From the NCBI GenBank assembly GCA_964473505.1, contig CAYYPG010000007.1, forward strand, positions 1-45,070: a DNA stretch of 45,070 nt, written 5' to 3'. Origin of the DNA: JAOABV01 sp964473505 (lineage in GTDB: Bacteria; Hydrothermota; Tepidihabitantia; Tepidihabitantales; CAIPLT01). Of the stretch, positions 7,817-17,005 are shown one piece after another (the first letter of the stretch is position 1; every line of letters starts with the position of its first letter). The notes beneath the pieces are model-generated. The model saw only the letters and a list, made by a program, of their open reading frames with translations. It searched no databases and had not been told where the DNA came from. The position numbers and the translations under genes are program-made.

Positions 7817-9385
7817 ATGCCTGACGAAGATTTAGAATTATCGTTAGAAAAGCAATACGGCGTCCCGTTTATTGATCTATTACAGTTTAAGTTAGATACG
7901 GAATTGTTAGGAAGCTTTCCCGAACAATTTTTACGGAATGCTAAGATCTGTCCACTTTTCCGTTCGGGTAATGTTTTAGCGATAGCAATGGTTGATCCCC
8001 ATGATATTATTACAATTGATGAATTAAGAAGACAGACAGGATTAGAAATTGAACCGATGGTATGTAAAGAGAGCGATTTACTCCAAGTGATAAATCAATT
8101 TTACAGCGCACAAGTAGAGCCTACCACGGAAGAAGTATTACCGGAACCAGAGGACATAGAAACCGTAGAACCTGACGAACCGGGAATTTATGCCGAAATA
8201 GATTCTTCTCCGCGAAAATTAGAAGAAATGGCATCTGAGGCACCGGTGGTGCGATGGGTTAATCAAATGTTAATTCGGGCAGTTAGAGAAAGGGCATCTG
8301 ATATCCATATTGAACCATCGCGAAATGGCATAACGGTTCGATTTCGAATTGATGGTGTGCTTCAACCGGTGGCGTCACCTCCTAAAAAATTGGGGATCGG
8401 TGTTGTCTCTCGAATAAAAATTATGTCCCGAATGAATATTGCGGAAAAACGTGTGCCTCAGGATGGTCGTTACGGTGCAATTATTGACGGTCGAGAAATC
8501 GACTTTCGGGTATCAACTTTTCCCACAACCTATGGAGAAACCGTCGTTATGAGAATATTGGACCGCGTGCGATTGCTATCCCTGGCCGATTTGGGGTTTT
8601 CAAAACAAGATTTTGAAAAAACCAAGGCAATGATTGCAAAACCCCATGGAGTAATAATTGTGTCGGGTCCTACGGGATGCGGAAAAACTACTACTTTATA
8701 TGCGATTCTAAATGAAATTAGAGGAACAGAAAAAAATATTATAACGATTGAAGACCCAGTTGAATACGATATTGACAATATATCTCAGTCCCAAGTCAAT
8801 TTACGAGCTGGATATACCTATTTAGTTGGCTTAAAGCATATTTTGCGACAAGACCCGGATGTAATAATGATTGGCGAGGTTCGGGATGGCGAGACCGCCG
8901 GAGTTGCGATTCGAGCCGCACTTACAGGACAACTTGTTTTTACGAGTCTCCATGCTAATGATGCACCTGGAACTATCACCCGTTTAATTGATATGGGCGT
9001 TGAGCCATTTTTAGTCGCATCAGCCGTTGAAGGCGCAATTGCCCAACGTTTAGTAAGAAGAATTTGTCAAAGATGTAAAGAACCCTATACTCCGCCAGCA
9101 AAATTGCTTGACGAACTTGGTCTGAATAGAGATATTGTGTATTTCAAGGGCAGAGGATGTGACCGGTGCCGGAATACCGGATACGCAGGCAGAATCGGTA
9201 TTTTCGAAATTTTAAAAAACAATGACAAGATTCGTGATTTAATAATTACTCGACCAACAACAAGCGCCTTACGACAACTGGCTCGGCAAGAAGGTATGCA
9301 TACTCTTTGGGAAGACGGATTGCAGAAAGTGATTGCCGGTATTACAACTATCGATGAGATAATGAAAGAGGCTGAAAAAATATAA
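7817..9385 (+). CDS. pilB: Type IV pilus / type II secretion assembly ATPase (PilB/GspE family)
   Basis: This 522-residue cytoplasmic hexameric ATPase drives pilin or pseudopilin assembly. Seen in order are a short N-terminal MshEN-like domain (EKQYGVPFIDL), an acidic linker near 100-140, the Walker A GPTGCGKTT at about 284-292, the Asp box around LRQDPD, the Walker B region VIMIGEVRD near 349-357 and the His box SLHAND. A tetracysteine zinc motif follows (CQRC near 417 and CDRC near 449). The N-terminus is shorter than in most PilB, and an in-frame TAA 7 bases upstream excludes a longer form. A weak AAGG precedes ATG 7817. pilC follows after 27 bp. No pilin, PilM-Q or PilT is in the window, so pilus versus secretion cannot be decided. 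Confidence 0.92.
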   Translation: MPDEDLELSLEKQYGVPFIDLLQFKLDTELLGSFPEQFLRNAKICPLFRSGNVLAIAMVDPHDIITIDELRRQTGLEIEPMVCKESDLLQVINQFYSAQVEPTTEEVLPEPEDIETVEPDEPGIYAEIDSSPRKLEEMASEAPVVRWVNQMLIRAVRERASDIHIEPSRNGITVRFRIDGVLQPVASPPKKLGIGVVSRIKIMSRMNIAEKRVPQDGRYGAIIDGREIDFRVSTFPTTYGETVVMRILDRVRLLSLADLGFSKQDFEKTKAMIAKPHGVIIVSGPTGCGKTTTLYAILNEIRGTEKNIITIEDPVEYDIDNISQSQVNLRAGYTYLVGLKHILRQDPDVIMIGEVRDGETAGVAIRAALTGQLVFTSLHANDAPGTITRLIDMGVEPFLVASAVEGAIAQRLVRRICQRCKEPYTPPAKLLDELGLNRDIVYFKGRGCDRCRNTGYAGRIGIFEILKNNDKIRDLIITRPTTSALRQLARQEGMHTLWEDGLQKVIAGITTIDEIMKEAEKI

Positions 9386-9412
9386 TACGATGGGTTTTTA
9401 AATTAGAAAACC

Positions 9413-10636
9413 ATGCCGTTATTTAGATACAAGGTTAGAAATAAAGATGGTGTAATTTTGACCGGTACATTAGAAGGAGTTGATTTGGTAAGCGTTCTCG
9501 AGCGACTGGATGCGTTAGGATATATTCCAATTTCAGTTACAGAAGACAAAGTAAAAAAAGCAATACTCGAAAAAGAAATAAGAATTCCGATATTAGCGCC
9601 AAGAGTTAAATTAGTTGATTTGATTAATTTTACTCGACAATTTGTTACGCTCCATAAAGCTGGCTTACCAATGTTGACCGCTATTAATGCCTTAAAAGCC
9701 CAGACAAAAAATAAAGAAATGGTACGAGCATTAGATGGGATATCTCGAGATTTAATGGGCGGGGTAACATTGTCGACTGCTTTGTCTCGTTATCCCCATA
9801 TATTTAATGAACTATATGTTAACTCAGTGTGGGCGGGTGAAACCGGTGGGGTGTTGGATGAAATATTGTCTCGGGTGGCTGATTTGTTAGAACACGAAAG
9901 AAGATTACGGTCAGATATCCTTTCTGCACTACGTTATCCGATGTTTGTGATCGTTGTCTTTTTCGTCGCAATGATTGTTTTAGCCACTTTTGTTTTACCG
10001 AAAATGCTCAGCATTTTAACTGTACTAAAAGGTAAAATGCCTTTGCCGACCAGGTTATTAATTGCCATTACAAAAATATTGCAAAATTATTGGGTATACG
10101 GATTTTTAGTCATCGGGATATTAGTTGTTCTTTTCTATTTATTTGTAAGAACCAAAGGTGGTCGATTGTGGTGGGATAGAGTTAAATTGAGTTTGCCCAT
10201 ATTAGGAGGAATATTTTATCGAACCACCCTGAGTCGTTTTGCTCGAATGTTTGAAACCTTGGACCGCACTGGCTTACCAATTCTTCGTACTTTAAATTTA
10301 GTAAGCAAAACAGTTGGTAATGCATATTTTGCGACCAAGATCGAGGCGATTGCTGAGAGCGTCCGACGTGGTAAAAGTTTGGCGGCACCGATGCGGGAAG
10401 CAAAAATATTTCCGGCTATGGTTGTGCAAATGGTGTCTACGGGCGAAGAATCCGGAGCTTTGGACGATATGTTAAGACAGATCTCTGATCATTATGATAG
10501 CGAACTGGAATACATCGTCAAAAATCTTACGAGTATGATTGAGCCAATTCTGATTATGATATTAGGAGTTGGTGCCGTATTTGTGATCTTGGCAGTGATA
10601 TTGCCGTATATGCAAATCCTTGCCAGTATCCAGTAA
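9413..10636 (+). CDS. pilC: Type IV pilus / type II secretion platform protein (PilC/GspF family)
   Basis: This 407-residue inner-membrane platform protein partners with the ATPase just upstream. The N-terminus (MPLFRYKVRNKDGVILTGTL) is the usual start of the family. Two T2SSF domains follow, each with a conserved core: FTRQFVTLHKAGLPML near 64-79 and FARMFETLDRTGLPIL near 276-291. GETGG and GEESG motifs lie at matching positions in the two domains. Transmembrane helices are seen near 172-197, 226-243 and 376-398. Length and duplication are typical. The two-gene pair is probably one operon. No clear ribosome site precedes ATG 9413. Confidence 0.93.
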   Translation: MPLFRYKVRNKDGVILTGTLEGVDLVSVLERLDALGYIPISVTEDKVKKAILEKEIRIPILAPRVKLVDLINFTRQFVTLHKAGLPMLTAINALKAQTKNKEMVRALDGISRDLMGGVTLSTALSRYPHIFNELYVNSVWAGETGGVLDEILSRVADLLEHERRLRSDILSALRYPMFVIVVFFVAMIVLATFVLPKMLSILTVLKGKMPLPTRLLIAITKILQNYWVYGFLVIGILVVLFYLFVRTKGGRLWWDRVKLSLPILGGIFYRTTLSRFARMFETLDRTGLPILRTLNLVSKTVGNAYFATKIEAIAESVRRGKSLAAPMREAKIFPAMVVQMVSTGEESGALDDMLRQISDHYDSELEYIVKNLTSMIEPILIMILGVGAVFVILAVILPYMQILASIQ

Positions 10637-10722
10637 GAAAAATTATATTCGAATAGCCGCTCGCAATATGAAAATATTATTTTGACAAAACAGGTAAAAT
10701 AAATTTTTTATTTTCGATATTC

Positions 10723-11430
10723 TTGATGTCTACGCCAACGATAAAACCAGCAGTTAGCAATATGAGTTTTATTAAGAAATTTCAAATTGGCAGATTTCTC
10801 TGGACGGTATTTGTCAGTTGGTATTTTATAAATTTTTCTCGAAACTTTTTTAATTCTCTGACACCAACAAAGTCTCAAATCCCAATAATTTTCTTTGGGA
10901 TTTTAGTTCTTTGGATGGCAGTAGAATATTACTTTACTGCACCTTTTTTCCAGTCAGGAATTGTCGAAATTAATTCGAAAACTAGAAATGTTTTTTCTTT
11001 ATTTTTTTATAGTCTGGTAGTATATTCGATTGCTGATTTTTCCTCGCTTAATTGGACTCAACTTAATATCTTTTACCCATATATTAACATTTTAGGACTT
11101 GTTTTATTTATTTGTGGTGTCTTGCTAAGATTATGGGCGCTTTCGATTTTACTGACCACGCCGGCTCAAAAATTGATAAACAAAAGAGTGTTTCAGATAT
11201 GTCGTCATCCCCGTTATTTAGCCACCCTTATACAAACCGTATCGCTTCCTTTAATTTTTTCAACTTATCTTGGATTTATTTTGGCATCAGTCGTTGGTAT
11301 ATTAATTATTAACTATGAAATTAAGGTAGAAGAGATTTTTTTGAATAAACTTTATAAAACGGAATATGAAGCATACAAGAAAAAAATTCCAAGGCTTGTT
11401 CCCAAATTTTTTCATGTCTTTAAGAAATAA
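10723..11430 (+). CDS. Isoprenylcysteine carboxyl methyltransferase-like membrane protein
   Basis: This 235-residue protein has about five hydrophobic helices. Its C-terminal half has the ICMT/PEMT-type SAM-binding pattern: a helix, then ICRHPRYLATLIQ (about 162-174), then a helix and KVEEIFLNKLYKTEYEAYKK ending in PRLVPKFF. Bacterial members of this fold methylate lipids or small substrates, and the real substrate here is unknown. The first 25 residues may not be native, because ATG 10762 (MSFIKKF) is an alternative start. A TTGACA at 10682 without a good -10 box lies upstream. There is no functional link to neighbours. Confidence 0.75.
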   Translation: MMSTPTIKPAVSNMSFIKKFQIGRFLWTVFVSWYFINFSRNFFNSLTPTKSQIPIIFFGILVLWMAVEYYFTAPFFQSGIVEINSKTRNVFSLFFYSLVVYSIADFSSLNWTQLNIFYPYINILGLVLFICGVLLRLWALSILLTTPAQKLINKRVFQICRHPRYLATLIQTVSLPLIFSTYLGFILASVVGILIINYEIKVEEIFLNKLYKTEYEAYKKKIPRLVPKFFHVFKK

Positions 11431-12240
11431 CTGGTAATAAATTGTGTTTTAGTCGCATCTATTTAATTGCCGAATAAAAATTTACCTTAATCCATTCAAA
11501 GCGATCATATATTTCATCTAAGGGAGTTTTTTTATTGTTAATTCCATTAACTCTTTCGGTTACAATAATAAAATAGTTCCCATATTCTTCGTAATGTATT
11601 TAATTATTATTCACTTACTAATTGTTTCAAACGACTATTTTGCCGAGGCTTTAGTCGAAAAATCCCACCGTTTACTTAGAACAAAATGGCATTTTTCTGG
11701 AGGTATAAAAGCAGCATGGTTAGGGGGCTAGCCCCTGGCTAGCCGTATCTTAGCATAGTATAAGGAGTAGGTTACCCCATACACCGTAGAGAAGGTTGCC
11801 TATCCGTTAGCCCAAGTTGTCTGATAAAATATCTTAAAATATCTGTTTTGATTGGTAAAACGTCGACAATTGTAAGATTATCTTTAATTTATTAGATGCA
11901 GATTGTTTTTTAGGTAATCTTCCTTGAAGTCTTATGAAAAATTTCTCATAATCTCAAACAGGAATTTCGATAGGACGCTTTGCTTTCCCAAAAATTATAT
12001 GAGAAACTTTAATTTTGAGAGTGAAATCTTTTTGTAGATATTAGAAGTTATTTAGGGCTGGATATAACTATCTGAGGATTATCAAAGAAGTTTCAAAACA
12101 AGTAAATCTAAAAAAGTTGTTTCAGATGAGGCGCAACTCTTGGAGAAAAAGAAAAATTATTGACATCTATGAGATTTGGAAAAGTTGAATCTTTGTATTC
12201 TTAAACAAAGGTTAAAGCAAGAACTACAGATAATAGTATT
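11431..12240. other. Non-coding region between convergent genes
   Basis: This 810-bp stretch between a plus and a minus gene has no recognisable ORF. It contains the GC-rich palindromic island at 11717-11815. Another 9-bp inverted pair (TTTCTCATA near 11941 and TATGAGAAA near 11998) surrounds about 50 bp. The rest is AT-rich and unremarkable. Confidence 0.6.
11717..11815. other. GC-rich palindromic island, candidate structured RNA
   Basis: In a strongly AT-rich background this segment is near half G+C. It holds the perfect 12-bp palindrome GGGGCTAGCCCC (11724-11735), then GGCTAGCC (11737-11744), another palindrome, and ends with TAGCC, which can pair with GGCTA about 65 bases earlier. GGTTACC and GGTTGCC flank an internal loop-like segment. 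I do not match it to RNase P, SRP, tmRNA, 6S or a riboswitch. In AT-rich thermophiles, GC islands often mark structured RNA. It could instead be a transposon end. Confidence 0.35.
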
Positions 12241-13506
12241 TTAATGCCAAAACAAGTAAATAAATAAACATGAGGTTGTAACTGCAGCTAGCGTAAAAGG
12301 TAATCCAATTTTAACAAAATCTAAGAAGTGGATTTTGTAACCTTTTTTTCTTAGTAATCCGACGCCTACGATATTTGCCGAAGCGCCGATAGGTGTAATA
12401 TTGCCACCAACTGTGGTGCCCAGGATGGTTCCAAATAGCAATAAATACACTGGATACCCATAAGTTTGAGATAAGGGGAAAATAATTCCCACGATTGCCG
12501 CAAAATAAGGGATATTATCAACAAATCCAGAAATTAAGACCGAAAATAAGATAAGCACCACATAAGTTAAAACAAGATTACCAGATGTTAAACCACCGAC
12601 CCATTTGGCTATCAAATCGATAATACCCGTATCTTTTAAGGCGCCAACTAAACAAAAGATACCAGCAAGAAAAGCTAATGTTCCCCAATCTGCATCTTTT
12701 AATACCGAGTAAGTCTTTATCCTTTTAGAAAATGCACTAAAAATAATTGCAATTATCGCATAACTAATACAAATTAAGCCATTAATATTACCGATTTTAT
12801 TTTTTAAAAAAGAAGCAAATATCAACGAAAGAATTAGTAATCCTAAAATAATTCCGGGAATTTTACTAAAAATCTTTTCAGGTTCAACTTGACTTATTGG
12901 TCGATTATTTTTGCGAAATATTAAGTATAATACAACCAGTGAGGCAATAACTCCGATTTGGACGGCAAAAAAAAGTGATGGTTTGCCTTGGAAGATAAAA
13001 AAATCATTAAAGGTCATATTGGTATTAGCAGCTAAAATCATACTTGGTGGATCACCAACCAATGTTGCGGAACCTTGAAGATTTGCTGAAAGACATATCC
13101 CCAAAACGAAGGGAATGGGTGATGCTTTTAATTTTTGGGCGATTTCAAATGCGATTGGTGCCATAATTAAAGTTGTCGAGACATTTTCGATAAATGCGGA
13201 AAGCAAACCAGTAAAAAAGGAGAGCAGAATAATTGCCCATATTAAATTTTTCGAGATATCAATTAATTGCTCCGCAAGATAGGCAGGTATTCGCGAATGG
13301 ATAAAAAGTTCGGCAACCACACTCGTTCCCAAAAGAACGCCAAGAATATTCCAGTTAATATGGTGTAATAATTTTAAAGGACTAAGAATCCCCCCGATAA
13401 CAAGTAATGTAACACCTATCCAAATTGCCAACACCCGAAAACGATGGGTCGCAATTAAAACTGCATATACTGCGATGAATATCGAAGCCGTAAGAATTTG
13501 AGACAT
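12241..13506 (-). CDS. SLC13/ArsB-family anion permease
   Basis: This 421-residue, very hydrophobic protein has about ten to eleven transmembrane helices and the two inverted halves of the ion transporter superfamily. Conserved features are FIENVSTTLIMAPIA in the first half, NLQGSATLVGDPPSMILA, and in the second half SGFVDNIPYFAAI plus GTTVGGNITPIGASANIV. These are the paired Asn/Gly-rich hairpins typical of ArsB, P-protein and related permeases. The substrate cannot be told from sequence: arsenite, sodium/proton exchange and dicarboxylate are possible. No arsR or arsC is adjacent, so a resistance role is unsupported. Length fits the family. Confidence 0.85.
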   Translation of the reverse strand: MSQILTASIFIAVYAVLIATHRFRVLAIWIGVTLLVIGGILSPLKLLHHINWNILGVLLGTSVVAELFIHSRIPAYLAEQLIDISKNLIWAIILLSFFTGLLSAFIENVSTTLIMAPIAFEIAQKLKASPIPFVLGICLSANLQGSATLVGDPPSMILAANTNMTFNDFFIFQGKPSLFFAVQIGVIASLVVLYLIFRKNNRPISQVEPEKIFSKIPGIILGLLILSLIFASFLKNKIGNINGLICISYAIIAIIFSAFSKRIKTYSVLKDADWGTLAFLAGIFCLVGALKDTGIIDLIAKWVGGLTSGNLVLTYVVLILFSVLISGFVDNIPYFAAIVGIIFPLSQTYGYPVYLLLFGTILGTTVGGNITPIGASANIVGVGLLRKKGYKIHFLDFVKIGLPFTLAAVTTSCLFIYLFWH

Positions 13507-13674
13507 TAGATAAGTAATGAAAAAATAGAGTGTTTGGTATTATCGTTATTGGGTAAAAACAAAATGTAAGATGAAATAATGCTGAAATCGATTCTTAATT
13601 GAATTAAGGATATACATTTGTCAGTATCAGGTATGGGCGATGAAAAGAAGGGTAAAATCTTTTTGATTTTCAAG

Positions 13675-14337
13675 TCATTCACTTCGATATTCGATTAGCG
13701 TTTCGGTTGTATCGGCATAAGTTCGTTGGATTAATCCTACACCAGGTGCAAACCATTCGTAACCCAAATGCTGTTTGTGATAGTCATTAAGAGTGAAAGT
13801 CTCGAGAAATTCAATTTTATAGACTTGGAAAAATGTTCCGGCCGGAACTGTGATATCGATAATTTCCCAAATTTTTCGGAAAATAGTCTGTCTGATCCTA
13901 AAAGTATCACCTAAAATTATAACTGTATCAGTAAAAACATCACTCCAAAAATTACCCACCACAAACGGTATTTTATATTGTAATAACCAACTTTGTTGTA
14001 AGATATAGTCAACCCCATTGTAATTGATTTTTCTGGTGAAAAGTTTTTTAACTTCACTGCCATTTTTAGTCCAATATTCATTGGCACCGTTTCTTAATAG
14101 ATTCCAAGTAGCACGACCAAAAGCGACTGTTTCGCCTTTTACTTCAACTAACTCAAGAGAATTACCTTTGTCATATTTCCAATAATACCCTTTTTTCAAA
14201 GGAAAATACTCTTGCCCTGCACGATATAAGACCCAATCATTATTATCACAACTGGTCAGCATTAACAGTAAAACACTCGCCGCCCAAAACAGAAAATTCT
14301 TTTTCATCATTTTATATGTCATAATTTTGTATCTCAT
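13675..14337 (-). CDS. Predicted outer-membrane-associated lipoprotein
   Basis: This 220-residue protein has a basic N-terminus (MTYKMMKKNF) and a hydrophobic stretch ending in the lipobox LTSC with the likely lipidated cysteine near residue 30, followed by DNND. The mature part is rich in aromatic residues (FPLKKGYYWKYDKG), with repeated beta-like segments ending WFAPGVGLIQRTYAD. This matches a pattern seen in small WOR-3 and Bacteroidota lipoproteins of unknown function. AAAGGA 8 bases upstream supports ATG 14337. It lies 11 bp after the OmpA-family gene on the same strand, so both are probably co-expressed envelope proteins. Confidence 0.7.
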   Translation of the reverse strand: MRYKIMTYKMMKKNFLFWAASVLLLMLTSCDNNDWVLYRAGQEYFPLKKGYYWKYDKGNSLELVEVKGETVAFGRATWNLLRNGANEYWTKNGSEVKKLFTRKINYNGVDYILQQSWLLQYKIPFVVGNFWSDVFTDTVIILGDTFRIRQTIFRKIWEIIDITVPAGTFFQVYKIEFLETFTLNDYHKQHLGYEWFAPGVGLIQRTYADTTETLIEYRSE

Positions 14338-14348
14338 AAATAATCCTT

Positions 14349-15257
14349 TTATTTTACAATAAATTCACATCGTCGGTTTTTCCAGAACTCAGATTCAATA
14401 TCTGTTACCGGCCGCTCTTCGCCATAACTTAAGGCGGTTAATCGGTTTTCTCTGATTCCTAACTGTACAAGATAATTCTTGACTGAGATTGCTCGTCGCC
14501 AACCTAAAGCCATATTATATTCCGCAGTTCCTATTGGACAGCAGTGTCCTTCAATTATAATGTTTATTTCGGGCGTTTCTTTTAAGACTTCAGCAATTAT
14601 TTTGAGGGTTTCTGCATCCGCAGGCCGGATGTTCGATTTATCAAAATCAAAATAAACTGGCGACAATTTTTGTAAACTTGGTTTAGTTTCCGTTATAGGC
14701 GGTAATACCTCCGGAGCTATTTCTTCTTTTATTGATACTTTTTTAATATGTTTTTTAATTGGAAATTGGATGCTAAAGCCAATCATCATCGTCAAGAAAA
14801 AATCAGATGACAACATTTGTATTGATTGCCATTTTCTTGTTTGAATAATCTGATTTAAATAAAGATCGGAAATAAATTTAAATCGGCCTAAACTTTCTTT
14901 GTAACCGACGCCGTATCTAATACCCAAGGCATAATTTTCTTCTTTTCCATTTTCAAATCGTCTTAGGATACGATTATATGTTCCGCCTAACTTGATATCG
15001 ACTTTTCTGGATTTCTTTTGATAAAACGGATATTTAAAGGATCCACCGACTGAGTGGAGATAAAGATAATCATTATAACGATTTTTTCCGGTATATTGAG
15101 TAAAAACATAATCAATTTGAAATCTGTTATAGCTACAGAAGACTGTTGGTGAGGTTGCAGGAGAATAATACCGTCCAATGTTGGTGACAGGAAGATTAAA
15201 CCCGTACTGGGCACCACATTCTAATGAGTTCAATAATAATATAAGGCTAAATATCAT
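14349..15257 (-). CDS. OmpA-family outer membrane protein
   Basis: This 302-residue protein begins with a short hydrophobic signal (MIFSLILLLNSLECGAQ). An N-terminal beta-barrel-like part of about 170 residues follows, with alternating aromatic strands. A linker then leads to a C-terminal OmpA/Pal peptidoglycan-binding domain (about 200-302): VYFDFDKSNIRPADAETLK, INIIIEGHCCPIGTAEYNMAL, GWRRAISVKNYL and the final ENRLTALSYGEERPV. The RRA and NRR residues that contact diaminopimelate in Pal-type domains are present. It would tie the outer membrane to peptidoglycan. It is the first gene of a two-gene minus-strand unit with the lipoprotein. Confidence 0.88.
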   Translation of the reverse strand: MIFSLILLLNSLECGAQYGFNLPVTNIGRYYSPATSPTVFCSYNRFQIDYVFTQYTGKNRYNDYLYLHSVGGSFKYPFYQKKSRKVDIKLGGTYNRILRRFENGKEENYALGIRYGVGYKESLGRFKFISDLYLNQIIQTRKWQSIQMLSSDFFLTMMIGFSIQFPIKKHIKKVSIKEEIAPEVLPPITETKPSLQKLSPVYFDFDKSNIRPADAETLKIIAEVLKETPEINIIIEGHCCPIGTAEYNMALGWRRAISVKNYLVQLGIRENRLTALSYGEERPVTDIESEFWKNRRCEFIVK

Positions 15258-15300
15258 ATTAATTTAATTTATCATAATAATTAATAAGTGTCAAGAAACA

Positions 15301-15476
15301 ACTTATGGAGGTAATGTTATAATATTTTGTGTAAATTCAAGTATTGATATGCTGAAGAAAATGGTGTATCTTTTCCACCTTTAAACAAAATACAATAATA
15401 ATTTAACTAAGAAGAAAGGAGAGCATACCAATGAAAAAAACATTTTACACAAAAATCTTGACGCTACACTTATGGA
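15301..15476. mobile_element. IS256-type MITE with 9-bp target duplications
   Basis: A 158-bp element (15310-15467) is flanked by the identical 9-mer ACTTATGGA at 15301-15309 and 15468-15476. Its ends are imperfect inverted repeats sharing TTTTGTGTAAA, at 15325-15335 on the plus strand and, reversed, near 15444-15454. The outer bases GGTAATGTT and GTAGCGTCAA resemble IS256/mutator ends, and that family makes 8-9 bp duplications. It carries no transposase. A GAAAGGAG ribosome site and an ATG (15431) lie inside, but the frame stops after 24 codons. Confidence 0.75.
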
Positions 15477-15698
15477 TAAGTACAGTAAGTGTATTACCAA
15501 GTTGAGCTTCAGGTGTATCTCATTGGAGAATAGGTGTGGCTGGTTTTGTCCCTTATTATAGTATTTGAATTGTTAATTAACCCTCCACTGATTATGCAAT
15601 CTTAAATTAATAATTTACACCCAAACAAAGCAGTTTGGATAAACCTAAATTAATTTGATGGTTTTAGGGATTGGAAGTCAGAAGATGGGACAGAAATC
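15477..15698. other. Non-coding region after the MITE
   Basis: This stretch contains no intact gene. From 15477 the plus strand reads a fragment resembling secreted-protein coding (GVSHWRIGVAGFVPYYS) broken by TGA at 15503 and again near 15567, so it may be a gene remnant. A short hairpin follows at 15621-15638. Confidence 0.35.
15621..15638 (-). terminator. Weak hairpin downstream of secY
   Basis: CCAAAC and GTTTGG form a 6-bp stem with a 6-nt loop about 60 bp after the secY stop. The T tract that follows on the minus strand is poor, so this is at best a weak or factor-assisted terminator. Confidence 0.25.
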
Positions 15699-17003
15699 CT
15701 ATCGCCGGCCTTTGACTTTTGTGCCTTTTAATAAACCTTCATAGTGGCGCATTACCAAATGAGATTCAATTTGTTGAATAGTATCTAAGGCAACGCCGAC
15801 AATAATTAAAAGTGTAGTTCCGCCAAAATAAAAGGGCACTCTTAGGGAATCCATTAGATAGTAAGGTAAAAGCGCCATAAAGGCTAAAAAGATTGCTCCT
15901 GGTAGGGTTAAAAGTGAAAGACTGCGGTCAAGATATTGAGCAGTTTTTTCGCCCGGCCTAATTCCTGGCACAAAACCACCATATCTTTGCATATTATCCG
16001 CTAAATCTCTTGGGTTAAACACGACTGAAGTATAGAAATAGGTAAAGAAGATAATTAGTCCGGCAAATAGTAAATTATATAACCAAGCACCGGGCGCAAG
16101 GAAATTCTGGATTGTATTGAGCCAGGGAGCTTTGATAAAAGTTGCCACGGTTGATGGAAAGACAATAAGGCTTTGAGCAAATATGATTGGAATTACGCCA
16201 GCGGTATTTATGCGCAAAGGGATATAGGTCGACTGCCCGCCATACATCCGTCTTCCGACAATTCGTTTAGGATATTGGACCGGTATTTTGCGCATTGCTT
16301 GGGTGACCAAGACAACCCCGGCATAGACACCGAAAACGACGATAATAATTAATATTAATGCCAACCAAGAAATCTCGCCTGCACGCATCATTTGGATGGT
16401 ACGGCCAAAATCTTGAGGCATACTATCAAGACAGCCGATAAAGATAATGAAAGATATACCATTACCAATACCTTTGTCCGTAATCTGTTCTCCCAGCCAC
16501 ATTACGAAGATGGTTCCAGCAGTCATCGTCACGATCGTTAAGAGTCGGAAGAAAAATCCACTAAGTGCAACAATAGGTCCTACCGCTGTTGGTGGTTGTG
16601 ATTCTAAATATACTGAAATACTGGTCGCTTGGATAATTGCCAGTAAAACAGTCGCATATCGTGTGTACTGGTTGAGTTTTTTTCGACCTTCTTCATCTCG
16701 ATTTAATTTTTCAATATACGGAAAGACCGATCCTAACAACTGAAACATAATTGATGCCGAAATATACGGCATAATGCCTAAAGCAAAAATCGATGCTCGA
16801 GACAACGCACCACCAACAAATATATCGTAAAGGCCAAATACCGTGCCTCTCATTTGAGATAGCAAAACTGCCAAAGCTTGGCCATTGATACCTGGAATCG
16901 GAATATGGGTTCCTAAGCGATAGACGACAACTAATGCTAAGGTAATGATAATTTTCTTTCTTAAATCCGGAATCTTAAAAATATTGGGAATGTTTTGAAG
17001 CAT
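15699..17003 (-). CDS. secY: Protein translocase subunit SecY
   Basis: This 434-residue, ten-helix membrane protein forms the Sec export channel. Family landmarks are the start FKIPDLRKKIIITL, RLGTHIPIPGI after the first helix, and the plug/second-helix region ALSRASIFALGIMPYISASIM. RRMYGGQSTYIPLRINTAGVIPIIFA follows, and the C-terminal FRPGEKTA-like PGIRPGEKTAQYLD and RHYEGLLKGTKVKGRR are present. It directly follows rplO (2-bp gap) as the last gene of this minus-strand ribosomal unit. In the canonical spc operon adk and map would follow, but here they are about 10 kb away on the other strand. Start and length are normal. Confidence 0.98.
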   Translation of the reverse strand: MLQNIPNIFKIPDLRKKIIITLALVVVYRLGTHIPIPGINGQALAVLLSQMRGTVFGLYDIFVGGALSRASIFALGIMPYISASIMFQLLGSVFPYIEKLNRDEEGRKKLNQYTRYATVLLAIIQATSISVYLESQPPTAVGPIVALSGFFFRLLTIVTMTAGTIFVMWLGEQITDKGIGNGISFIIFIGCLDSMPQDFGRTIQMMRAGEISWLALILIIIVVFGVYAGVVLVTQAMRKIPVQYPKRIVGRRMYGGQSTYIPLRINTAGVIPIIFAQSLIVFPSTVATFIKAPWLNTIQNFLAPGAWLYNLLFAGLIIFFTYFYTSVVFNPRDLADNMQRYGGFVPGIRPGEKTAQYLDRSLSLLTLPGAIFLAFMALLPYYLMDSLRVPFYFGGTTLLIIVGVALDTIQQIESHLVMRHYEGLLKGTKVKGRR

Positions 17004-17005
17004 TT

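Noticed and set aside
11640..11820. Guide-RNA or right end of an IS200/IS605 element around the GC island
   Set aside because: No TnpA or TnpB coding remnant is present nearby, and the match to known ends was too weak to claim.
12241..13506. Arsenite resistance pump
   Set aside because: Only the permease fold is visible. No ars regulator or reductase is adjacent, so the substrate is undecided.
15431..15505. 24-codon ORF with a good ribosome site, looking like a signal peptide
   Set aside because: Its start is the inverted end of the MITE, so the hydrophobic stretch is a by-product of the element and its flank.
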